Assembly: GCF_008923205.2 (NCBI RefSeq)
Contig: NZ_WBMS02000003.1
Span: 158,765 to 222,764 of the forward strand
Length of the DNA: 64,000 bases
Direction: 5' to 3'
From: Actinomadura physcomitrii
Lineage (GTDB): Bacteria; Actinomycetota; Actinomycetes; Streptosporangiales; Streptosporangiaceae
A program made the position numbers and the translations under genes. The notes under the pieces were generated by a model. It was given only the letters and a program-made list of their open reading frames with translations, did not search any database and was not told where the DNA came from. Of the stretch, positions 34,426 through 43,146 are shown piece by piece (positions within the stretch are counted from its first letter, which is position 1; the number at the start of each line of letters is the position of its first letter).

Positions 34426-34457
34426 CCCCGCCGCCCGACCCGACAGGAGACATCACC

Positions 34458-35318
34458 GTGGACGTCGTCGACGCGCACTGCCACATCATCTCCGCCGACC
34501 CGGACGCCTACCCCAGGGCGCCGCTCGGCGGCAAGCAGTCCGGCTGGGCCGCGACCCGGCCGGTCACCGCCGAGGGCATGCTCGCCCGCATGGACGAGAC
34601 CGGCATCGCCCAGTCCGTCCTCGTGCAGGCCACCACGAACTACGGCTACGACAACTCGTACGTGATCGACAGCGCGCGCGGGGAACCGGGGCGGTTCGTC
34701 GCGGTCGGCACCTTCGACCCGCTGCGGCCCGACGCCGCCGCGGCGCTGGAGGAGGCCGTCGGCGAGGGCGGGCTGTCGGGCGTGCGGCTGTTCACCACCG
34801 GCAGCACGATGCGGACCCAGGGCGAGTGGTTCGCCGCCCCCGAGTCGCATGCGTTCTGGAAGCAGGCGCAGGCGCTGGACGTGCCGGTCTGCCTGCAGAT
34901 GCGGCTCGGCCCGGCGACCGCGCAGGCCGAGGAGGTCCTCGACCGCTTCCCCGGCGTCCGGGTGCTGCTCGACCACATCGGCTACCCCGACATCGCCGCG
35001 TCCCCGGCGGAGGCGGGCAAGGAGGTCGCCGCGCTGGCGCGGCACGAGCGCCTCCACCTGAAGCTGACGCACCGCAACCTGGAGCGGCTGGCGGACGCGG
35101 GGGAGCGGGCCGCCGACTTCCTGGAGCCGGTCGTCGCCGCGTTCGGCGCGGGCCGGATCGCCTGGGGGTCGAACCTCCCGGCCGCCGAGCAGTCGCTGCC
35201 GGAGCTGCTGCGGCTCGCCGAGGACGTCCTCGCGCCGCTGCCCGAGCACGATCGCGCAGAGATCTTCGCCGGCACGGCGCGCCGCCTGTACCCCGGGCTC
35301 GGCAAGGCCGATCAATAG
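34458..35318 (+). CDS. LigI-like amidohydrolase (2-pyrone-4,6-dicarboxylate lactonase-like)
   Basis: A 286-residue amidohydrolase-superfamily enzyme. The metal-binding N-terminus is VVDAHCHIISADP. Other blocks: GIAQSVLVQATTNYGYDNSY, GEGGLSGVRLFT, VRVLLDHIGYPD (metal His) and RIAWGSNLPAA, where the usual catalytic Asp position of TDxP appears as SNLP. Known relatives include LigI, which opens 2-pyrone-4,6-dicarboxylate to 4-oxalomesaconate, the substrate of LigJ. Together with the LigJ-like gene, this makes two consecutive steps. The Asp to Asn-like change at SNLP deserves attention. The start is GTG 34458 with CAGGAGA upstream. Confidence 0.82.
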   Translation: MDVVDAHCHIISADPDAYPRAPLGGKQSGWAATRPVTAEGMLARMDETGIAQSVLVQATTNYGYDNSYVIDSARGEPGRFVAVGTFDPLRPDAAAALEEAVGEGGLSGVRLFTTGSTMRTQGEWFAAPESHAFWKQAQALDVPVCLQMRLGPATAQAEEVLDRFPGVRVLLDHIGYPDIAASPAEAGKEVAALARHERLHLKLTHRNLERLADAGERAADFLEPVVAAFGAGRIAWGSNLPAAEQSLPELLRLAEDVLAPLPEHDRAEIFAGTARRLYPGLGKADQ

Positions 35319-35363
35319 CGGGCGGTATCGGACCGGCCCCGGCCGGCAGGCGGAGACGAACGG

Positions 35364-36089
35364 GTGATCATGATGGATTCCAGCGAGTACGACGACGTGG
35401 CCGAGCCGGGCCGCAACTCCCGGACCCGGCAGGACCAGGCCTACGAGGGCCTGCGCTCGCTGCTGCTGTCCGGCAGCATCGAACCGGACACGCGGCTGAC
35501 CGAGGCCGACCTGACCAGGATGTTCAACGTCTCGCGCAGCACGATGCGGGCGGTGCTGGTCCGGCTGGTGCAGGAGGGCTTCGTCACCAGCGAGGTCAAC
35601 CGCGGCGTCCGCACCCGCAGCTTCACCGTCGAGGAGGCCCTCGACATCCTCGAGGCGCGCGAGACGCTGGAGTCCGCGCTCGCCGGCAAGGCCGCCGAGC
35701 GGGCCACCGACGAGGAGATCGAGGCGCTGCGCCGCATCCTCGACGAGATGGTCGACTGCAAGGCGCGCGGCGACCAGGCGGCCTACTCGCAGTGCAACCG
35801 CCGGTTCCACCAGCAGGTGAAGGAGGCCGCCCACCAGCGGACGCTGGCCAGGGCGTACGACACCCTGCTCTACCCGCTCGTCATGCGGCAGTACCGCAAC
35901 CTCTCCGCGCGGCATCCGCGCGGCGGGTCGCTGGAGGAGCACCAGGCGATCCTCATGGCGATCGTCACCCGCAACCCGGACGCGGCCGTCGCCGCGATGC
36001 GCCACCACGTGGCCTCCGCCCGCCGCGCCCTGCTGCTCCAGACCGGCGAATCCACATCCGAGCAGAACACCGATCGGGAAACGACGTGA
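35364..36089 (+). CDS. GntR-family (FCD domain) transcriptional regulator of the cluster
   Basis: A ~241-residue FadR/VanR-type regulator. The N-terminal winged helix is seen in AYEGLRSLLLSGSIEPDTRL and FNVSRSTMRAVLVRLVQEGFV. The C-terminal FCD domain has DILEARETLESALAGKAAER and the metal-type residues in RRFHQQV and EHQAILMAIVTRNPDAA. The start is GTG 35364, or the following ATGs at 35370/35373, with GGAGACGA upstream. FCD proteins sense small organic acids and bind TNGTNNNACNA. Two such sites precede the first gene of the cluster at 25.5-25.6 kb, so it is the probable repressor. The stop overlaps the esterase start. Confidence 0.88.
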   Translation: MIMMDSSEYDDVAEPGRNSRTRQDQAYEGLRSLLLSGSIEPDTRLTEADLTRMFNVSRSTMRAVLVRLVQEGFVTSEVNRGVRTRSFTVEEALDILEARETLESALAGKAAERATDEEIEALRRILDEMVDCKARGDQAAYSQCNRRFHQQVKEAAHQRTLARAYDTLLYPLVMRQYRNLSARHPRGGSLEEHQAILMAIVTRNPDAAVAAMRHHVASARRALLLQTGESTSEQNTDRETT

Positions 36090-37675
36090 TGCGACAACCG
36101 GTGGCGACCGAGGCGGGGCTCGTGGAGGGGATCCCGAGCCGGGACCGGTCGGTGACCGTCTTCCGCGGCATCCCCTACGCCGCCCCGCCGGTCGGCGGCC
36201 TGCGCTGGCGGCCGCCGCGCCCGCCCGAGCCGTGGGAGGGCGTCCGCACGGCGGGCGCGTTCGGCCCGATCTGCCCGCAGCCGCCGAGCAGCGAGCTGGC
36301 CGGCCTCGACCTCCCGATGAGCGAGGACTGCCTCACCCTCAACGTGTGGACGGGCGCCGCGTCCCCCGGTGAGCGGCGCCCGGTGCTCGTGTGGATCCAC
36401 GGCGGCGGCTTCCGGCTCGGCACCGGCGCCGACCCCCGCCACGACGGCGCCAACCTCGCCCGCAAGGGCCTGGTCGTCGTCACCTTCAACTACCGGCTCG
36501 GCGCGTTCGGGTTCCTCGCCACCGCCGAGCTCAGCGCGGAGTCCCCGCACGGCGCGTCCGGCAACTACGGGCTGCTCGACTGCATCGCCGTCCTGCACTG
36601 GGTGCGGCGCAACATCGCCGCGTTCGGCGGCGATCCGGACCGGGTGACGATCGCCGGGCAGTCGGCCGGAGCCGGGACGGTCAACTTCCTCGCGATGTCC
36701 CCCCTGGCCGCGGGCCTGTTCCGGCGCGCGATCGCGCAGAGCCACGCCCGCCACTCCCGCGACCCCGAGCTGCGCTACCTCTCCACGTCGTACCGGCTGC
36801 CGCACGACGCGGAGCAGGCGGGCGCCGCCTTCGCCAAGGAGCGCGGCACCAGGACGCTCGCCAAGCTGCGCGAGCTGCCGTGGCAGAAGCTGATGGGCGG
36901 CGCCGCCGTCGACACGGCCGTGCACACCGGCGGCTCCGGCAAGCCGCCGCTGTTCCGCCCGGTCGTGGACGGCTGGGTGCTCCCCGCCGGCTACGCCGAG
37001 ACCTACGCGGCGGGCCTGCAGAACGACGTCGACTACCTCGCCGGGAACAACCTCGACGAGACCGGCGCCGTGCCGGACGACATGTACGAGGCGTACCGGT
37101 CGGAGAGCCCGCGCAGCCGGCGCCCCGGGATGCCGGCGGTGTACGTCACCCTGGACGGCTTCGTCGCCGCGGCGCACGAGAAGTTCGGCCCCATGGCCGA
37201 GGAGTTCCTCGCGCTCTACCCGGCCGCGACCGACCGGGAGGCGCTGCGGGCCAGCAGCGCGGCTATCCGCGACAACGCCCGCGTCTCCACCTGCCTGTGG
37301 GCGGCGGAGTGGTCGCGGCACACGACCCGGCCCGTCCGCACCTACTTCTGGACGCACCGGTCCGCCGCGCAGGGCCGCAACTTCCGGCGCGCCTCGCACG
37401 GCTCCGAGATCGACTTCGTCTTCGGCAACCTCGCCCCGCAGGACGCCGAGTGGACGGCCGAGGACCGCGAGGTCGCGGAGACCATGTCGGCCTACTGGGC
37501 GAACTTCGTCGCCTCGGGCGACCCGAACGGCCCCGGACTCCCGCACTGGCCCGCCTGCACGGCGGAGGCGGAGGCGGTGATGGAGGTCGGCGGCGGGTTC
37601 GGGCCGATCCCGGTCGCCGACCCGCCCCGGCTCGCGTTCTGGAAGCGGTTCTTCCAGGCCCAGGAGCCCTGGTGA
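36089..37675 (+). CDS. Type-B carboxylesterase
   Basis: A 528-residue alpha/beta-hydrolase of the carboxylesterase type-B family. Markers: FRGIPYAAPPVG, SEDCLTLNVWT, oxyanion HGGGFRLG, nucleophile Ser in GQSAGAGT near residue 195, and the catalytic His in ASHGSEIDFVFGN near residue 440. No signal peptide, so it is intracellular. It likely frees an acid from an ester or amide; in this context a dialkyl or monoalkyl ester of the imported polycarboxylate is a reasonable inference, but parabens, phenolic esters or other esters are also possible. ATG 36089 overlaps the gntR stop. Confidence 0.88.
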   Translation: MRQPVATEAGLVEGIPSRDRSVTVFRGIPYAAPPVGGLRWRPPRPPEPWEGVRTAGAFGPICPQPPSSELAGLDLPMSEDCLTLNVWTGAASPGERRPVLVWIHGGGFRLGTGADPRHDGANLARKGLVVVTFNYRLGAFGFLATAELSAESPHGASGNYGLLDCIAVLHWVRRNIAAFGGDPDRVTIAGQSAGAGTVNFLAMSPLAAGLFRRAIAQSHARHSRDPELRYLSTSYRLPHDAEQAGAAFAKERGTRTLAKLRELPWQKLMGGAAVDTAVHTGGSGKPPLFRPVVDGWVLPAGYAETYAAGLQNDVDYLAGNNLDETGAVPDDMYEAYRSESPRSRRPGMPAVYVTLDGFVAAAHEKFGPMAEEFLALYPAATDREALRASSAAIRDNARVSTCLWAAEWSRHTTRPVRTYFWTHRSAAQGRNFRRASHGSEIDFVFGNLAPQDAEWTAEDREVAETMSAYWANFVASGDPNGPGLPHWPACTAEAEAVMEVGGGFGPIPVADPPRLAFWKRFFQAQEPW

Positions 37676-37783
37676 GACCGCACCGGCCGGCCGCCGCGGG
37701 CGCGGCGGCCGGACCCGACCGGACCGACACGACGACGGGCGCCCGCAGTGACGCCGCCGGACACGGATGAGGAGGAGCGGATC

Positions 37784-38635
37784 ATGGTAACCGCGACCAG
37801 AAGTGCGGAACGCGCGACCGAGGCGGCGGCCGGGCCCCGGCGGCAGGGCGAGCGGTGGCGGGGCACGGCCGCCGTGGTGCTGCTGCGGGTCGCCGTGATC
37901 GTCCTCGCCGGCGTGCTCTGGCAGGTGCTGAGCGGGCCCGTCCTGCCGGAGTACGCGGTCAGCAAGCCGACGGACGTCGTCGACGCCCTCTGGACGTACC
38001 TGCAGTCCGCGCAGGGCTGGGCCGACATCAAGACGACGTCGATCGAGATCCTCGCGGGCTTCGGCATCGGGGTGGCGCTCGGCACGGCGGCGGGCCTGCT
38101 GCTCGGCTCCTTCCGGCTCGCCGGGCAGGTGCTGGAGCCGCTGATCGCCGCGGTCAACGGCATCCCCAAGATCGCGCTGGCGCCGCTGTTCCTGCTGTTC
38201 TTCGGCATCGGAATCTGGTCCAAGATCGCCATCGCGGTGACCGGCGTGGCGTTCGTGGTCTTCTACAACATCTACCTCGGCCTGCGGCTGCGGCAGCGCG
38301 AGCTCGTGGAGATCGTCCAGGTGATGGGCGGGCGCCGGCACCACGTGCTCGGCTACGTCACGGTCCCGACGCTGGCGGCGCCGTTCTTCGCGGCGCTGAA
38401 GACCAGCGGGCCGCTCGCCATCCTCGGCGTTATCGGCGCCGAGTTCATCGCGTCCGCGGAAGGGGTCGGCCACGAGCTGTTCGTGGCCGCGAGCAACCTG
38501 GACGCCCCGAACGAGTTCGCCGGCCTCATCGTCCTCGTGGTCATGACGCTGATCCTCAACGGGATCCTGAGCCGGCTGGACGCGTACGCGCTGAAGCGGC
38601 TCGGCCTCGCCGGTCGCCGGCGGCGCAAGGGCTGA
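37784..38635 (+). CDS. NitT/TauT-type ABC transporter permease of the catabolic cluster
   Basis: A 283-residue permease with about six hydrophobic segments. The cytoplasmic loop QVMGGRRHHVLGYVTVPTLA lies near residue 190. A longer N-terminus from GTG 37748 is open, but ATG 37784 is preferred because GAGGAGGAG lies just upstream. It should assemble with the ATPase at 25.6 kb and the lipoprotein at 40 kb. The C-terminus is strongly basic (GRRRRKG). Confidence 0.88.
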   Translation: MVTATRSAERATEAAAGPRRQGERWRGTAAVVLLRVAVIVLAGVLWQVLSGPVLPEYAVSKPTDVVDALWTYLQSAQGWADIKTTSIEILAGFGIGVALGTAAGLLLGSFRLAGQVLEPLIAAVNGIPKIALAPLFLLFFGIGIWSKIAIAVTGVAFVVFYNIYLGLRLRQRELVEIVQVMGGRRHHVLGYVTVPTLAAPFFAALKTSGPLAILGVIGAEFIASAEGVGHELFVAASNLDAPNEFAGLIVLVVMTLILNGILSRLDAYALKRLGLAGRRRRKG

Positions 38636-38735
38636 GCCCGCCACCACCCGCGAACGGGCCGTCCGGGCGGCGGCCCCTCGCACCCACCCCACCATCGCCT
38701 TTTCGCGGCCCCGGGCCGCGGCTGGGAGTCCCGTC

Positions 38736-39887
38736 ATGCCCGATTCACATCCGTCCCGCCGGACCGTCCTCGGCGCGGCGGCCGCGGCCGCCGCGGCGCC
38801 CCTGCTGGCCGGCGTCCCGGCCGCCCGCGCCGCCGCCCGCCGCGGCGACCTGCTGTTCGTCAGCCCGTGGAAGGGAACGCAGATCTACGGCGCCCGCTTC
38901 GACGCGGGCAGCGGCGCGCTGACCTCGCTCGGCCCGGTCGGCGACGCCCCGTCCAACTGGACCGCGCCGCATCCGGCGAAGCCGCTGCTGTACGTCGGCA
39001 GCAGCGAGGACGGCGGCATCGTCCACACCTACGCGGTCGACCGGGCCACCGGCGCCCTCACCCGCACGGGGACCCCCGTCCGCACCGACGGGGGCGGCAC
39101 GGCCGGCGGCGGCATCTCCTACCTCGGCGTGGACCGGCCGTCGCGCACGCTGCTGGTCGCCAACTTCGAGGCCGGTCTCGCCGCGTCGCTGCCGCTGGCG
39201 AAGGGCCTGCCGGGGACGCCGGCGTCGGTGGTCGCGGACACCGGCAGCGGACCGAACCCCAGGCAGAACGGCCCCCACGTCCACCACGTGACGATCGACC
39301 CGAGCGGACGCCGCGCCCTGGTGGCCGACTTCGGCGCCGACCGGGTCTTCGTCCGCGGCTTCGACCGCTCGACGGGCGCCATCACGCCGGGCAGCGGGGC
39401 GTACGCGTCCGCCCCGGGGTCCGGCCCGCGCCGCATCCTGTTCCACCCGCGCGGCCGGACGGCCTACGTCCTGAACGAGCTGTCGGGCGACCTGGAGACC
39501 CTCGGCTGGCACGACGGCACCCTGACGCCGCGGCAGCGCCTGGCGCTCGACTCCGGCGCCTTCACCGGCGCCAAGAGCGGCGCCGAACTCGCGCTGAGCG
39601 GCGACGGACGCTTCGTGTACGCCTCCAGCCGCGGCGAGAACGTCCTGGTGGTGTTCGCCGCCGACGGGCGGACGGGCCTGCTGAGGCTCGTCCAGCGCGT
39701 CCCCAGCGGCGGGCTCAAGCCCTGGAGCTTCACCCTGCACCGCGGCGGCGGCTGGCTCCTCGCCGCCAACCAGGCGAGCGACACCGTCACCGTCTTCGCC
39801 GTGGACCGGCGCAAGGGCACCCTCAGCGCCGCCGGCGCCCCGGTCCCCTTCCCCGCCCCCGCGTGCCTCACGTTCTTCGACCGATGA
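38736..39887 (+). CDS. Tat-exported 7-bladed lactonase-family protein (6-phosphogluconolactonase / carboxymuconate cyclase-like)
   Basis: A 383-residue beta-propeller of the lactonase (Pgl) family, which also includes fungal 3-carboxymuconate lactonising enzymes. The Tat signal is SRRTVLGAAAAAA, with cleavage likely after ARA. Propeller blades recur as NWTAPHPAKPLLYVGS, GRRALVADFGADRVFV, GRTAYVLNELSGDLETL and DGRFVYASSRGENVLVVF. The acid residues of the active site cannot be assigned with certainty. It could open or close a lactone outside the cell before import. A GC-rich palindrome (38704-38720) lies just upstream. Confidence 0.82.
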   Translation: MPDSHPSRRTVLGAAAAAAAAPLLAGVPAARAAARRGDLLFVSPWKGTQIYGARFDAGSGALTSLGPVGDAPSNWTAPHPAKPLLYVGSSEDGGIVHTYAVDRATGALTRTGTPVRTDGGGTAGGGISYLGVDRPSRTLLVANFEAGLAASLPLAKGLPGTPASVVADTGSGPNPRQNGPHVHHVTIDPSGRRALVADFGADRVFVRGFDRSTGAITPGSGAYASAPGSGPRRILFHPRGRTAYVLNELSGDLETLGWHDGTLTPRQRLALDSGAFTGAKSGAELALSGDGRFVYASSRGENVLVVFAADGRTGLLRLVQRVPSGGLKPWSFTLHRGGGWLLAANQASDTVTVFAVDRRKGTLSAAGAPVPFPAPACLTFFDR

Positions 39888-39949
39888 CCCAGACCCCGCG
39901 CAGGCCCGACGTCACTACTCCACCCCGAACCCGGTGACAGGAGATCCCC

Positions 39950-41029
39950 ATGACACACCGCACCACCGTTACCGGCCCCGCCGGCGGCTCGCCCGGCGGC
40001 GGGCGCCGCATCCGGGCCCTCGCGCCCGCGGCCGCCCTGGTGCTCGGCTCGGCGCTGCTGACCGCGTGCGGCGGCTCCTCCGGCTCCGGCGGGTCGACCA
40101 CGGTCACGGTCGGCAGCAACGGCAACATCTTCGACATGCCGCTGAAGCTGGCGGACTCCGCCGGCTACTTCCGCAAGCAGGGCCTGAAGGTCAAGTTCGT
40201 CACCACGACCGCGTCCACCGGGACCTCCGCGCTGCAGTCCGGCTCCGTCCAGTTCCTCAACAACAGCCCCACCGGCTTCACCTCCGCGCTCGCCAAGAAG
40301 GTCCCGGAGGTCGCGATCGCCGTGTCCGGCCTCGGGAACCCCCTCGGGCTCGTCGTGAGCAAGAAGTTCGCCGGCGCGCACAAGCTGACCGCCGCGAGCC
40401 CGGCGGCGCAGGTGGCGCAGGCCCTCGCCGGCTCCAAGGGCGGCGTCAGCTCCGCCAACACCAAGGCCGAGGCCGGCCTGTTCCTCAAGGCGAACGGCGT
40501 CGACCCCGGCTCGGTGAAGTGGGTGACGCTGCCGAGCGCGTCCGCGGACAAGGCCGCGCTCAGCAGCGGCCAGATCGACTGGTTCATCACCTCCGAGCCG
40601 ATCCCCCTCCAGGTCCAGAACGAGGGCGACGGCATCGTGGTGGCCGACCCGCAGAAGGCGCCCATGTGGGCCGCCGCCCAGGCGGGCTACGGCGAGGTCG
40701 TCGTCGCGACCAAGTCCTACTTGTCGGGGCACGCGAGCGCCGCGAAGAAGTTCGTCGCGGCCGTCCAGGAGGCGAACAACTACCTGGCGACCCACCCGGG
40801 CGACCCGACCGTGATGAACGTGGCGCGGCAGGTGCAGAAGGGCATCCCGGACGCGGTGCTGAAGAGCAGCGTCACGCTCGTCGAGTGGCCGAAGAGCGGC
40901 GCGATGGACGAGGCCGGCTGGACCAAGACGCTGGCCTTCGTCAACTCGCTCGGGGCGCTTCCCGACGGGGCGAAGGTCACCACGGAGAACTGGACCAACA
41001 AGTACCTGCCGGCCGGCGGCCAGTCATGA
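39950..41029 (+). CDS. NitT/TauT-type ABC substrate-binding lipoprotein of the catabolic cluster
   Basis: A 359-residue lipoprotein. The signal has a basic region (GGRRIRALAPAAA) and lipobox LLTAC with Cys near residue 40, then a Gly/Ser linker. The mature domain is a type 2 binding fold: IFDMPLKLADSAGYFRKQGL, then FLNNSPTGFTSALAKK and SSANTKAEAGLFLKANG. It captures the pathway substrate for the permease at 37.8 kb. ACAGGAGA precedes ATG 39950. The stop overlaps a potential ATG of the next gene. Confidence 0.88.
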   Translation: MTHRTTVTGPAGGSPGGGRRIRALAPAAALVLGSALLTACGGSSGSGGSTTVTVGSNGNIFDMPLKLADSAGYFRKQGLKVKFVTTTASTGTSALQSGSVQFLNNSPTGFTSALAKKVPEVAIAVSGLGNPLGLVVSKKFAGAHKLTAASPAAQVAQALAGSKGGVSSANTKAEAGLFLKANGVDPGSVKWVTLPSASADKAALSSGQIDWFITSEPIPLQVQNEGDGIVVADPQKAPMWAAAQAGYGEVVVATKSYLSGHASAAKKFVAAVQEANNYLATHPGDPTVMNVARQVQKGIPDAVLKSSVTLVEWPKSGAMDEAGWTKTLAFVNSLGALPDGAKVTTENWTNKYLPAGGQS

Positions 41030-41055
41030 CGACGTCAACCCGAAAGGACCCGGTG

Positions 41056-42951
41056 ATGAACACCAGCATGAGGCGCAGGGCGTTCCTGGCGGCGGGCGCG
41101 GCGACGGTCGGCGCGACGCTGCTGCCCGAGCCGTTCTCCGTGGCGGCGGCCGCGGCGGGCAAGAAGGGCGTGATGCTGATGAACCGCATCGGCCCCTCGT
41201 CCTCGGACCTGTACATCTCCGACAGCGACGGCACGAACGAGCGCAAGCTGCTGGCGAGCCCGGGGTTCGACTACAACGCGGCGGTCTCCGCCGACGGCCG
41301 CTCCGTCGTGTTCACCTCGGAACGGACGGGCGACGGCAACTCCTGCCTGTACCGCGCCCGGATCGACGGCACGGGCGTCCAGCCCCTGGTGGTCAGCGGG
41401 GCCATGAACGACGGGGGCGTGCTGTCGCCGGACGGCACGAAGCTGGCCTTCGTCTCCACCCGCGGCGACCGCAAAGCCCAGATCTGGGTGCTGGACCTGC
41501 GCACCGGCGCGCTGCGCTGCCTGACCAACGGGCCGGGCGTCGCCGGCGACCCGGCCCTGCCCGACGGGCACTTCCGCCCGGCCTGGTCGCCCGACGGCCG
41601 GTGGATCGCGTTCTCCAGCGACCGCGACACGGCCTGGCGCGGGCATGACGACGGCCGCGGCTGGGAGCACACGCAGGAGCTCAGCATCTACGTCATCCGG
41701 CCGGACGGCAGCGGCTTCCGCCAGGTCGCGTCCAAGCCGGGCTACTGCCTCGGCTCGCCGAAGTGGTCGCCGGACGGCGCCCGGATCGTGTTCTACGAGA
41801 TCACGACCGAGGGCACCTGGCTCGCGCACCGCCCGGAGGGCATCGGGAAGGTCGAGTCGCAGATCGTCTCGGTCGACGTCGCGACCGGCGCGCGCGTCGA
41901 GCACACCTCCGGCCCCAACCTGAAGGTGTCGCCCCAGTACGTGACCGCCACCGAGATCGGGTACCTCGTCAAGGGCGGCGCCGACGAGGGCCTGGCCTAC
42001 ACGGGCGGGACCCTCCCGGCGGTGAAGCGGGCGCTGCGCTCGCCGGTGTGGACGCCGGACGGCAAGTCGGTGATCTACCAGAAGGTCGGCTTCACCCCGC
42101 GTCCGATGGACACGCCGCTCTACACCTGGGACTCCGACTGGGAGTACCGGCACTGCGACGTGTTCCCCGTCCTGTCGAGGCAGGGCCGCCTCGCGATCAC
42201 CGAGAAGCAGCTCGGCAACTCCTCGATCGTCACCCTGCGCCCCGACGGCACGGACCGGCGGGTCGTCTTCGACAACGCGACGAGCGGCCTCGACCCCGTC
42301 CTGATCGCCAAGGGGCTGGCCGGCGCGTTCCGGCCCGCGTGGTCGCCGGACGGCGAGTGGATCGCGTTCGGCCTCGGCGGCTGGTTCCAGGAGCGCGCGG
42401 AGATGACCGCCGTCGTCGCGCGGGTGCGCAGCGACGGCTCGGGCTTCGAGAAGCTCACCGACGGCACCGCCAACGCGGGCTTCCCGAGCTACTCGGCCGA
42501 CGGCCGGCAGATCGTCTACCGGGTGTGGGGCGCGGACGCCAAGGGGCTGCGCGTCCTCGACCTCGCGACCGGCGCGACGCGCGTCCTCACCACCGAGCCC
42601 GACAACCTGCCCGACTGGTCGGCGGACGGCCGGCTCATCCTCTTCACCCGCAGGACGAGCGACACCAACTTCGACGTGTGCACCATCCGGCCCGACGGAA
42701 CCGGCCTGCGGGTCCTGACCAGCAGCGGTTCCAACGACGGCCACGCCGTCTGGAACCACGACGGCCGCATCCTCTACAACAGCGGGATGTACGGCTTCCG
42801 GCAGGAGGCCGCGCTGTACGACAACACCTTCCAGCCCTACGGCCAGATCTTCAGCATGAAGGCGGACGGCTCCGACAAGCGGCTGCTGACCGACAGCCAA
42901 TGGGAGGACTCGATGCCGCTCTACCTCACGCAGGACGTCCTTTCCCGGTAA
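41056..42951 (+). CDS. Tat-exported TolB/PD40-type beta-propeller protein
   Basis: A 631-residue exported protein. The Tat signal is MRRRAFLAAGAATVG, with cleavage after a run of alanines. The remainder is a series of PD40/WD40-like propeller motifs: NAAVSADGRSVVFTS, DGGVLSPDGTKLAFVS, FRPAWSPDGRWIAFSS, SPKWSPDGARIVFYE, FRPAWSPDGEWIAFGL and FPSYSADGRQIVYRV. No catalytic domain is obvious, so it may bind ligands or be a lactonase or dehydrogenase-like propeller. AAAGGA precedes ATG 41056; an upstream in-frame ATG at 41026 overlaps the lipoprotein stop. It is the last gene of the cluster and is followed by a strong hairpin. Confidence 0.82.
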   Translation: MNTSMRRRAFLAAGAATVGATLLPEPFSVAAAAAGKKGVMLMNRIGPSSSDLYISDSDGTNERKLLASPGFDYNAAVSADGRSVVFTSERTGDGNSCLYRARIDGTGVQPLVVSGAMNDGGVLSPDGTKLAFVSTRGDRKAQIWVLDLRTGALRCLTNGPGVAGDPALPDGHFRPAWSPDGRWIAFSSDRDTAWRGHDDGRGWEHTQELSIYVIRPDGSGFRQVASKPGYCLGSPKWSPDGARIVFYEITTEGTWLAHRPEGIGKVESQIVSVDVATGARVEHTSGPNLKVSPQYVTATEIGYLVKGGADEGLAYTGGTLPAVKRALRSPVWTPDGKSVIYQKVGFTPRPMDTPLYTWDSDWEYRHCDVFPVLSRQGRLAITEKQLGNSSIVTLRPDGTDRRVVFDNATSGLDPVLIAKGLAGAFRPAWSPDGEWIAFGLGGWFQERAEMTAVVARVRSDGSGFEKLTDGTANAGFPSYSADGRQIVYRVWGADAKGLRVLDLATGATRVLTTEPDNLPDWSADGRLILFTRRTSDTNFDVCTIRPDGTGLRVLTSSGSNDGHAVWNHDGRILYNSGMYGFRQEAALYDNTFQPYGQIFSMKADGSDKRLLTDSQWEDSMPLYLTQDVLSR

Positions 42952-42965
42952 CCCCCGAAGGTCCG

Positions 42966-42995
42966 CGCCCGGTTCCCCGCCACGGGGACCGGGCG
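42966..42995 (+). terminator. Terminator at the end of the catabolic cluster
   Basis: Stem CGCCCGGTTCCCC / GGGGACCGGGCG with one bulged T and a 5-nt loop, followed by TTG. It lies 14 bp after the last gene of the cluster. Confidence 0.65.
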
Positions 42996-43146
42996 TTGCC
43001 GTAGCGCATCCGGCAGGTCGTCACGATGACGGGGGAGACGCTGCCCGCCGGCCGGCCCGGCCCCGTCCGGGAGGCGGGTGACGCCGTGACCCCTGACCGC
43101 GCGCGTCGTCTGATCCCCGCAATCGGTACGATCGGGCGCGAGGAGG

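Noticed and set aside
38704..38720. CGCGGCCC-C-GGGCCGCG palindrome before the lactonase gene
   Set aside because: The one-base spacer and pure GC composition make chance likely in this genome; no second copy was found, so it is mentioned only in passing.
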